Below are positions 1-6,665 of a stretch of DNA of 64,000 nt, piece after piece. Made by a program: the position numbers and the translations under genes. Source of the stretch: Legionella nagasakiensis (lineage in GTDB: Bacteria > Pseudomonadota > Gammaproteobacteria > Legionellales > Legionellaceae); NCBI RefSeq assembly GCF_900639915.1, contig NZ_CAAAID010000003.1, positions 186,001-250,000 of the forward strand, read 5' to 3'. Position 1 is the first letter of the stretch. Each line of letters starts with the position of its first letter. The notes beneath the pieces are model-generated. The model was not told where the DNA came from. It did no database searches and saw only the letters and a list, made by a program, of their open reading frames with translations.

Positions 1-84
1 TAATCCCATACGCTTTAAGGTCAGTGACAATAACTCGCAAATATCTGGCTCATCATCAATAATAAGCACTTTTTCGTTACTCAT
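1..84 (-). CDS. pilR: PilR-type response regulator, N-terminal fragment
   Basis: Only the first 28 codons lie in the window; the gene runs off the left edge. The reading begins MSNEKVLIIDDEPDICELLS, which is the start of a CheY-like receiver domain with the paired acidic residues (DDE) of the phosphorylation pocket. Its ATG overlaps the TGA of the upstream sensor kinase gene by four bases (ATGA), so the two are translationally coupled. By family knowledge the partner of a PilS kinase is the sigma-54-dependent activator PilR, which drives pilin transcription. The sigma-54 and DNA-binding domains are not visible here, so the exact name rests on the partner. Confidence 0.8.
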   Translation of the reverse strand, partial: MSNEKVLIIDDEPDICELLSLTLKRMGL

Positions 85-1658
85 AGTTTTATCTCGTTAT
101 CATGATTAAAATGAATGCTAAAACAACAACCATGATCATTTTCAAGTAAATTAAGACGTGCCTGATTGATTTCACATAAATCCTTGGCAATGAATAAACC
201 CATGCCATTGCCACTCTGCAGTGTGCTAAAAAAAGGATCAAAAATATTATTTCGTATTTCTTTTGCGATGCCAGGTCCCGTGTCGCAAACAGTGAGTGTT
301 ATTTGTTGTGTGTCCTCTTGAACGGTAATGGTGATCGTCACTACCCCTGTTTCATCTCGCCCATGTTGCATCGCATTATCACAAAGAATAATTAAAATCT
401 GCTCCAGTTGACTTTTATCAAAAACAACGTTGGTTTTATTTTTCAGCAATTTTATTACAATATTACATTGATTAATAAGACAAAATTCATGTTTAAATTG
501 TTGAAGAAATGCAGTTAATTCTATCACTTCGGGCGAGGATTGCTGCCTTCGGGATATTTGTAAAACATTTTTTATCACTTGATTCATACGTTCACAATTT
601 TTAAGAATAAGCTGCTTTAGCCGACTATCCTCTTCATTTAAATAGTCTCCTTCCCCTAACAATTGAATCGCGTGAGAAATAGCTCCAAGAGGATTACGCA
701 ATTCATGGGCAATACTTGCAGAAAAACGTCCTAGAGATGCTAATTTTAATTGCTGGGCTTGTTGTGCGATGTCTATCATGTCATTAATAATGATCAACAC
801 AGCCGTTTTCTCAGCATCGGATGCAGAAAAAAAATGAACTTGCAAATAAGGTTTCTTAATGGTCGCCTGAGCAGATTGTTCATTGGCTTTTTTTTTGGAT
901 AAAAATTGTAAATATTTTTTATATAAAGGCGGTGATACTTCCTCTAAAGTAGAACGCCCCCGGTTATCAGCAAGGCTTAAAAACCGCCGCGCTGCTTTAT
1001 TCATCACCTTAATTTGCCTATTAGAATCCACGTAAATCACGCCGTATTGTAAACGTTCAACAATATATTCATTTAATCGATGTACGCTGGCTAATTCCTT
1101 GGCACGATCTTGTGCCAAATGTTCACTGCTACGAACGAGCCTTGCCAAGTACCACGCCGTTAAAGCCGTTGCAAAAAAACCTGCGCCATAAATTCCTGCA
1201 GAAAAAAAACTACTTAGATCTTGCTCAGTTCCATGAATGTATTTTGCCGTACTGATTGCCAATAACAAGCAGCTGGCAATTGCCGCAAAATAAATAGCCA
1301 AGCGCCCTGGTGCAAGAATGCTCAACGCAGCAATATAAGCGTATAACAAAATACCAAGCGCTGATTCGATATAACCAATCTTATTAATTAAAAAGACCAC
1401 AACGATTACGTCAATGGTTCCAGCCCAAAGAACTTGTTGTTCAAGTCGAGGAAATCGCCGATGCCATAAATAAAGAAAAATCAATCCAAAAATAAAGTAT
1501 GCAGCTAATGATCCAAGATAAATCCAATTCGAACGATGGTATGCGTCCAGCAAGAATATGCCGAACAATGCAACAACACTCCCCAAGCGATAAATGTTGT
1601 ATACCAACAACATTCGCCATTGTCGTACCAGAGATAAGTTGTTTAATTTTCTATCCAT
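81..1658 (-). CDS. pilS: PilS-like membrane sensor histidine kinase
   Basis: 525 residues. The first ~175 residues hold about six hydrophobic segments, followed by a PAS-like region (about 195-300), a HisKA domain with the H box IAHELRNP (phosphorylated His at residue 318), and a HATPase domain with N box CDNAMQHG (Asn 428), DTGPG (459-463) and GNGMGL (483-488). This order is that of PilS, the kinase that senses pilin level in the inner membrane and signals to PilR. The start ATG is the first in the frame. It is coupled to the following regulator gene by an ATGA overlap. NtrB-like or other polar membrane kinases are alternatives, but the six-segment N terminus plus PAS favours PilS. Confidence 0.85.
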   Translation of the reverse strand: MDRKLNNLSLVRQWRMLLVYNIYRLGSVVALFGIFLLDAYHRSNWIYLGSLAAYFIFGLIFLYLWHRRFPRLEQQVLWAGTIDVIVVVFLINKIGYIESALGILLYAYIAALSILAPGRLAIYFAAIASCLLLAISTAKYIHGTEQDLSSFFSAGIYGAGFFATALTAWYLARLVRSSEHLAQDRAKELASVHRLNEYIVERLQYGVIYVDSNRQIKVMNKAARRFLSLADNRGRSTLEEVSPPLYKKYLQFLSKKKANEQSAQATIKKPYLQVHFFSASDAEKTAVLIIINDMIDIAQQAQQLKLASLGRFSASIAHELRNPLGAISHAIQLLGEGDYLNEEDSRLKQLILKNCERMNQVIKNVLQISRRQQSSPEVIELTAFLQQFKHEFCLINQCNIVIKLLKNKTNVVFDKSQLEQILIILCDNAMQHGRDETGVVTITITVQEDTQQITLTVCDTGPGIAKEIRNNIFDPFFSTLQSGNGMGLFIAKDLCEINQARLNLLENDHGCCFSIHFNHDNEIKL

Positions 1659-1807
1659 TTGTTAAGTTAATTGACTTTTAATAACTATAGGTCAATCAAT
1701 GCAAGCCTGCCAGTATTTATCCAGGGTTTATTCTGACTTTCATCGCTGCATGCAATTTTTATTTTTTGCACTATGCTTAATAAGCAGAGAGACAAAAAGG
1801 AGCCATC

Positions 1808-1978
1808 ATGATAAATCAAAACCAATATTCAGAATCTGAATCAGAACAAGTAAATAAAGAAGAACAATCCCATACAACTTTATTTTACTCTAATTATAAT
1901 GCAGCAGCTTCAGGACTCTATCCACCCCATGATTTTGATTTAGAAGAAGAATTTGATGCAGTACGTTCTATTAATTAA
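1808..1978 (+). CDS. Small acidic hypothetical protein (56 aa)
   Basis: An ORF of 56 codons preceded by a strong Shine-Dalgarno (AAGGAG, six bases before the ATG). The product is polar and acidic (runs such as SESESE near the N terminus and DLEEEFD near the C terminus), without membrane segment or signal peptide. It sits alone between the divergently oriented pilS gene and a gene-poor region, so it needs its own promoter; a possible site lies in the 150 bases upstream but no convincing -35/-10 pair is visible. I do not recognise a family. The ribosome binding site and clean start are the main reasons to call it a gene. Confidence 0.5.
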   Translation: MINQNQYSESESEQVNKEEQSHTTLFYSNYNAAASGLYPPHDFDLEEEFDAVRSIN

Positions 1979-2055
1979 GAATAGAAGCATTCTTCAATAA
2001 CGCTCAAGTTTAACAATTTTTTAAAAGCGCTGTCATCGCGATAATAAAGATACAG

Positions 2056-2118
2056 CGTGACGTGGTTTAATGGGCTTCGGACACACCAGTTAAGAGATAA
2101 CAAACTTAACTGGAGTAA
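2056..2118 (+). mobile_element. Possible IS3-family left-end remnant
   Basis: The stretch contains TTCGGACAC followed by a perfect 9-bp inverted repeat (CCAGTTAAG at 2086-2094, CTTAACTGG at 2105-2113) and a GGAGT just before an A-run and an ATG. This arrangement is like the non-coding leader that precedes orfA in several IS3-family elements as I remember them. No orfA/orfB reading frame follows, so if it is an IS it is only a fragment. The identification is from memory of the pattern and is weak; a plain operator or hairpin is the alternative. Confidence 0.3.
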
Positions 2119-2317
2119 AAAACATGATAAATGGTCAACTCTAGGGACATTACCTAGTATGGATTCCAATGGTGCTGTTGGCCTTGCCCCAAGGTGGGAT
2201 CGTACCAGACAAAACCTCCTTGGCCATGATGTGCACACCCAAAATCGTTTCGTGGACAGGTGGTAGAGCTGACGAGCGCATTGTGTTCAATGCCCCCGAT
2301 GACCCTCAAGAGGTAGG

Positions 2318-2338
2318 TTGGGTTGCAACGCAACCCAA
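2318..2338. repeat. Perfect 9-bp inverted repeat
   Basis: TTGGGTTGC (2318-2326) and GCAACCCAA (2330-2338) form a hairpin with a 3-base loop. It lies at the end of the possible mobile-element debris and 270 bases before the next gene. No T-run follows, so it is not a typical terminator. Confidence 0.6.
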
Positions 2339-2614
2339 TGGTCTAAATTATTCACCCTAACCCCACCAAAATTATCCTATGCTTTTTTCATCGTTAAATT
2401 TTAAATCAACATAATACGCTATCCTTGTACAATACATTGATAAATTTCCGTACAACTCTTAAATTGGTCGTAATGATCCTTGTCATTGTGGGAGTGGAGT
2501 AAAATTTAAATGCTGTTTGAATTGAGAAATACTTATAATACTTGCCCTCCAGTTATTATATGTTTAGACTGCTTTTTTGGTATTTTTTGAATCATTTCAT
2601 CTATAAGGATATCT

Positions 2615-3775
2615 ATGACTGTACGTGTACTATCGTTTGATTTTGATGGCTGTCTTTTTAACGAAGCCTATTGCGATGCCCCTTCTGATAATAAAAACAT
2701 CATCACTCATAACCAAGCTTTTTTGGAGCGAATTAAGGCAGAAAATCAGGACTTTAGACAAATCACGGCATTCATTGGCTCAAACCGTCAATCTTGCGAA
2801 ATTGATCGAGTTTGCACAACCGAATTTAAAGGCTCTTGCTTTCCTGAGATAAGCATTATATGCGATCACCTTGGGATTGAATTTGACCCCTTATTACTTG
2901 CTGACATTTGTGGTGACCTGCCAGATGGAACATCTTATGCTCGTGCGATGGATAAAGAATATACAGGAGAACATAGTTCATGGGTATTTGATTTAAGCAA
3001 ACTTACCATTCTCTATGCTCAAATCCATAAAATGGCTAACAAACATTCTGACGAACCAATTGTATTTGATTTTTACGATGATAAAGGAATGAAATGTCGT
3101 GACGAAGCAGATGACTTGCTGGAATATTTGCATCAATTTTTTAAAACGTACCCTCAATTGTTACCCGCCAACGTGACCTTGCGTCTGAATCATTATGCCG
3201 GCGATGACATTACCCCCTATGAATCCATCCAAGGAACGGGAAACATCGACCCCAATTATCGCCAAACCATTCTTGATATGATTCATATAGCCAGCAAAAA
3301 GGCACAAGAGTATCCAGATATCGATCTCGGTGAGCAAGTTTCCTGCACCGATTTTGTAACGCCAGAATTACTGACAATAAGAGCTCAACAACGTATTCTC
3401 ATTACACGTTCAACGGAGCTGTTAGAAGAAAAAATAACACAGCTTCGCCGGCAATTGGACATCGCTTATAATCTACAGGATAAACTATTGGCAAGCTTGG
3501 CAGGTTTTTCCTCCACAGAGGAAGAACTCTGGATGCAACTGGCCCCACCTATTTTGGCAGCCCGAGATCAATTAAAGGCTGATTCTATCTGGCGTGAAAA
3601 GATGGATGATTGTGCCCGCCGTGTATCAGAATTTGCTCCTAAAGAAACTGCGCCCAGCATTCGCAAAGCGGCTGCTTCTGGTATACTGGTTTTCACACCG
3701 CCCCAACAAACACCAAGCTCACCGCCAGAATCTTGCGAGGCTGCTGTCGCAACGGCTGCACCTGCTTCGTTATAA
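2615..3775 (+). CDS. HAD-motif hypothetical protein, effector candidate
   Basis: 386 residues beginning MTVRVLSFDFDGCLFN: the DFDG at residues 9-12 matches HAD phosphatase motif I (nucleophile Asp 9, acid/base Asp 11). Clear HAD motifs II-IV are not obvious, and the middle is unlike common HAD hydrolases. A helical, Gln/Leu-rich stretch around residues 265-300 could be a coiled coil, and the last 30 residues are low-complexity Pro/Ser/Ala. Ribosome binding site AAGGAT five bases upstream. The gene is 20 bases before a deacetylase-family gene, probably co-transcribed. Soluble Legionella proteins with this N-terminal signature are, to my knowledge, mostly uncharacterised; a Dot/Icm effector role is an inference from size, lack of family and the host-like neighbour. 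Confidence 0.6.
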   Translation: MTVRVLSFDFDGCLFNEAYCDAPSDNKNIITHNQAFLERIKAENQDFRQITAFIGSNRQSCEIDRVCTTEFKGSCFPEISIICDHLGIEFDPLLLADICGDLPDGTSYARAMDKEYTGEHSSWVFDLSKLTILYAQIHKMANKHSDEPIVFDFYDDKGMKCRDEADDLLEYLHQFFKTYPQLLPANVTLRLNHYAGDDITPYESIQGTGNIDPNYRQTILDMIHIASKKAQEYPDIDLGEQVSCTDFVTPELLTIRAQQRILITRSTELLEEKITQLRRQLDIAYNLQDKLLASLAGFSSTEEELWMQLAPPILAARDQLKADSIWREKMDDCARRVSEFAPKETAPSIRKAAASGILVFTPPQQTPSSPPESCEAAVATAAPASL

Positions 3776-3795
3776 ACGTACGGTACAATTAGCTC

Positions 3796-4731
3796 ATGTT
3801 AGCATTCATCTCCCATCCAGACTGCCTTTTACATGATATGGGTAAATCTCACCCTGAATGTCCGGAGCGAGTCAGAGTCATTGCTGAGGCTGTAAAACAA
3901 TCCAAGCTGGAAGAACATATTCATTATTATGAAGCGCCTCTCGCTAAACAGAAAGATTTGTTACGAGTCCATGACCAGCACTATATTGATTATCTTTTTG
4001 ATATAAATCCAGGCGAGCACATAATACAGCTTGATCCAGACACCTGGATGAATCAATATACCTTGCAAGCTGTCTTACGCGCTGCTGGCAGCGTTATCAT
4101 GGCTGTGGATTTAGTGATGAATAAAACCTGTGATGCAGCATTTTGTAATGTAAGGCCGCCAGGGCATCATGCCGAAAGAAGCCGAGCGATGGGTTTTTGT
4201 TTCTTTAATAATATTGCGGTTGGTGCCGCCTACGCTTTGGCCCATTATGAACTAAAGCGAATAGCCATCATCGATTTTGATGTTCATCATGCTAATGGCA
4301 CAGAAGACATTTTTCGAGGCAATAAACACATCCTGCTTTGTTCATCGTTTCAACATCCCTTTTACCCTTATCCTGAATTATCAACCAAACAAGATAACAT
4401 GCTTCCTGTTCCATTACCGGCCGGCACAGGAAGTAAAGAATTCCGTCATCAAGTTCAAGAACAATGGTTGGAGAAAATTCATACATTTAAACCTGACATG
4501 ATATTTATTTCTGCCGGATTTGATGGCCATCGTGAAGACATCATGGCAAATCTTCAGTTAGACGATGAGGACTATGGTTGGATCACTAAAAAAATCAAAC
4601 AAATTGCTGATAAACATTGCCCTGGACGTCTTATTTCTGTCTTGGAAGGCGGATACGCTTTATCTATTTTAGGACAAACTGTTTTGCAACATATTTGTTA
4701 TTTAACTAATATACCCCAGTTGAGGAGTTAA
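3796..4731 (+). CDS. Histone deacetylase superfamily protein (AcuC/class II type)
   Basis: 311 residues, the normal length for a bacterial arginase/deacetylase-fold enzyme. Active-site elements are intact: RPPGHH (His 124, His 125), DFDVHH with zinc ligands Asp 162 and His 164, AGFD with zinc ligand Asp 243, and GGY with the catalytic Tyr 287. The expected reaction is zinc-dependent removal of acetyl groups from acetyl-lysine or a small acetylated amine such as a polyamine. It is 20 bases downstream of the HAD-motif gene and 5 bases upstream of yjdM, suggesting one operon. Legionella pneumophila secretes a deacetylase of this superfamily (LphD) into host cells, so either a host chromatin or a bacterial metabolic substrate is possible; the sequence alone does not decide. 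Confidence 0.85.
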   Translation: MLAFISHPDCLLHDMGKSHPECPERVRVIAEAVKQSKLEEHIHYYEAPLAKQKDLLRVHDQHYIDYLFDINPGEHIIQLDPDTWMNQYTLQAVLRAAGSVIMAVDLVMNKTCDAAFCNVRPPGHHAERSRAMGFCFFNNIAVGAAYALAHYELKRIAIIDFDVHHANGTEDIFRGNKHILLCSSFQHPFYPYPELSTKQDNMLPVPLPAGTGSKEFRHQVQEQWLEKIHTFKPDMIFISAGFDGHREDIMANLQLDDEDYGWITKKIKQIADKHCPGRLISVLEGGYALSILGQTVLQHICYLTNIPQLRS

Positions 4732-4736
4732 AAGTT

Positions 4737-5072
4737 ATGAGCCACATACCAACCTGCCCTAAATGTCATTCTGTTTATGCTTATGAGGATGGTGGAATTT
4801 TTATTTGCCCTGAGTGTGCGTATGAATGGACGAAAAACGCCGGCGAAGATATAACCGATGAGATCATTAAAGATGTCAATGGAAATAGACTTCAGGATGG
4901 TGATACAGTCCAGGTCATAAAAGATTTAAAAGTGAAAGGCTCTTCATCCACTGTAAAAGTGGGAACTAAAGTCAGAAACATCAGGTTGGTTAGTGGCGAT
5001 CATAATATTGATTGTAAAATTGATGGAATAGGTGCTATGAAATTAAAATCTCAGTTTGTGAAAAAAATATAG
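4737..5072 (+). CDS. yjdM: YjdM/PhnA family zinc-ribbon protein
   Basis: 111 residues, the same length as E. coli YjdM. An N-terminal zinc ribbon has CPKC (7-10) and CPEC (24-27), and the C-terminal half is the conserved YjdM/PhnA SH3-like domain ([30 protein letters not shown]). The biochemical role of the family is not established; the old link with phosphonate metabolism is by gene name only. It starts five bases after the deacetylase stop codon and is likely the last gene of that operon. A long-loop inverted repeat (5071-5078 with 5100-5107) follows the stop. Confidence 0.93.
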   Translation: MSHIPTCPKCHSVYAYEDGGIFICPECAYEWTKNAGEDITDEIIKDVNGNRLQDGDTVQVIKDLKVKGSSSTVKVGTKVRNIRLVSGDHNIDCKIDGIGAMKLKSQFVKKI

Positions 5073-5473
5073 ATTATTTTCTCGATGGGACAAGCGATGA
5101 ATAATCTAATCTTGCAATCGAGAATTGTCTATTTCCCGACAGCCGGAAGGAAATCGACTATCCGAAGCAAAAGTTGCGATGGCTTGCAAAGTAATATGCC
5201 ATGTTTTAAATACCACACGAAACCCTTTCATCAACCATTCAATTTTATTTTTTTGCATCATGATAAGCACTTCCTATGCTAAATAAACGCCTGCCACTTG
5301 TATTATAATCACGATACAGTCCACCATGCCAGCCTTGTTTATTGATAATCCAGGGCAATTCAAATTTACGATATCGTCAATACCTCCATTAAATTTAGGA
5401 TTGCGTGATTGCCGAGTTAAGAAGGTTGGATACAAAGGCGTATACAACATGCCTTTGATATTTTATGGAAAAC
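5073..5473. other. Intergenic region with possible decayed coding remnants
   Basis: 400 bases between yjdM and the convergent ctaG gene. On the minus strand a frame at about 5255-5395 reads like real protein (for example KFELPWIINKQGWHGGLYRD) but has no start codon and is closed by stops on both sides, and a second short frame (5106-5261, listed separately) follows in another register. This is compatible with a degraded gene. No plus-strand gene is supported. Confidence 0.4.
5106..5261 (-). CDS. Possible small protein (51 aa) or gene remnant
   Basis: Starts ATGATG with AGGAAG about ten bases upstream and encodes a basic, aromatic-rich peptide (N-terminal part MMQKNKIEWLMKGFRVVFKT). It overlaps the tail of another minus-strand frame that also looks protein-like, so it may be the 3' part of a broken gene rather than an independent one. 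No family recognised. Confidence 0.3.
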   Translation of the reverse strand: MMQKNKIEWLMKGFRVVFKTWHITLQAIATFASDSRFPSGCREIDNSRLQD

Positions 5474-6277
5474 TTACTTAGGAGTCTGCTTAAACCAACG
5501 TTGGCCACACCAGAAAACTGCTAGCAGATACGGTATACTGCCTGCTACCCACATGATCAAACCAGCAAGCTGCTGGCTTTGAAGCGAGCGGTGGTGGCCG
5601 TACAGAGAAATATGGGAAAACGTTAATAAAGCGCCAAGAAAACCGGTATGCATTAAAGTAAAAAGTAAGGCAAGAAAAGATTTCGCTGCCGTATAGAGAG
5701 TACTACGCATCACCGCCCACCAAAATAGGCCAGCAGTGACGATGAAACAGGCATGTTCAACGACATGCCACCAGGGATTTTCAAGAGCAAGAAGATAAGG
5801 TTTTGGCGCATGCCAGAACCAAATCATTACTGCATGCAAAGCAGCCGCCAGCATTGGATAATGAAGCAGACGGAAAAAAGGCAAGAAAAACCAGACTGCC
5901 AACCGTCCACTGGCTATTGACAATTGCGGTAACGGTTGAGATAACACCCATAAAGGCGTAATCACAACCATCATGGACATATGCTGCGTCATATGTGCCG
6001 CCGTATTCGTTTCTGCCCATTCATCCAAAGGACCAAAAATGGTTCCTATCATGATAAGTACTGCCAGCTGGAAGAGGAAGCATCTTTTAAACCCCGGCCA
6101 AAATCTCCAGGAACCCAGCATATAAAGCATCCAGATGAGCAAGAGCAGTACTGCGCTTATCATAGCCGGCAGTTGTGATTGTCCGTCAGCGGGAGCAAAT
6201 GGATCATGAGCAAACGCCCAAGAGGGAATGATTGCGCTCAAGCATATAAGACATAATATAGAGACTTCCTTGTTCAT
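5474..6277 (-). CDS. ctaG: Cytochrome c oxidase assembly protein, CtaG (caa3) family
   Basis: 267 residues with an N-terminal signal-like segment ending near AFAHD and about seven membrane spans. The family signature is visible: DEWAETNTAAHMTQHMSMM around residues 90-110 and WHAPKPYLLALENPWWHVVEH near 155-175. This is the polytopic CtaG of Bacillus/caa3 clusters, not the Cox11-type CtaG. Its role is in maturation of a haem-copper oxidase, probably copper delivery. It is the last gene of the oxidase cluster, about 45 bases after a small membrane-protein gene, with a good Shine-Dalgarno (AAGGAAGG). Confidence 0.88.
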   Translation of the reverse strand: MNKEVSILCLICLSAIIPSWAFAHDPFAPADGQSQLPAMISAVLLLLIWMLYMLGSWRFWPGFKRCFLFQLAVLIMIGTIFGPLDEWAETNTAAHMTQHMSMMVVITPLWVLSQPLPQLSIASGRLAVWFFLPFFRLLHYPMLAAALHAVMIWFWHAPKPYLLALENPWWHVVEHACFIVTAGLFWWAVMRSTLYTAAKSFLALLFTLMHTGFLGALLTFSHISLYGHHRSLQSQQLAGLIMWVAGSIPYLLAVFWCGQRWFKQTPK

Positions 6278-6323
6278 AACACGATACCTTCCTTGTTGCT
6301 GGCAATCAAATTACATAACAATG

Positions 6324-6665
6324 TCATAAGCATGGTGGAAAAAACAAAACCATCATACCTATACTAAACGTTGCAGCCATTGCTACCAGATAACCTCCCA
6401 AGCTGAGCCAGATCATAAAACGGACAATATTTTTTGACTTGGAGTGCTGACAAATCTGCCAACAACCATAGACAAAATACATCAATACTAAAAACGTGAG
6501 TAAGGTAAGACATAAAAGAACAATTTTTATCCAGCTTAATGAACCGTATGGCTGCAGATATGTGGCACAGGAAATGGACAAAATACTGTACATAAGCACA
6601 AACCAGAGGCTCCATATAATCAAACCGAGCACTAAATGTATGGGATGGGCAGAAAATGGCATCAT
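6324..6665 (-). CDS. Small membrane protein of the oxidase cluster
   Basis: 113 residues with three or four hydrophobic spans; begins MMPFSAHPIHLVLGLIIWSL. The chosen ATG overlaps the oxidase gene stop (ATGA) and has GGGGAGG upstream; a longer frame upstream is only the shadow of the oxidase gene. Short proteins with a HPxHLxxGLxxW start commonly lie next to CtaG in caa3-type clusters. Whether it is a small structural subunit or an assembly protein cannot be told from the sequence. Confidence 0.75.
   Translation of the reverse strand: MMPFSAHPIHLVLGLIIWSLWFVLMYSILSISCATYLQPYGSLSWIKIVLLCLTLLTFLVLMYFVYGCWQICQHSKSKNIVRFMIWLSLGGYLVAMAATFSIGMMVLFFPPCL

Larger units (their letters stand above)
1979..2614. 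other. Gene-poor intergenic region with possible mobile-element debris
   Basis: About 640 bases between the small acidic ORF and the HAD-motif gene. Short overlapping ORFs exist on both strands (2057-2360 and 1975-2238) but none has a ribosome binding site or a recognisable product. The left part resembles the subterminal end of an IS3-family element (listed separately), the middle (about 2130-2300) has slightly higher G+C than its surroundings, and a short perfect hairpin lies at 2318-2338. From about 2380 to 2614 the sequence is very AT-rich and probably contains the promoter of the downstream gene; a TATAAT hexamer occurs at 2534-2539. Confidence 0.5.
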
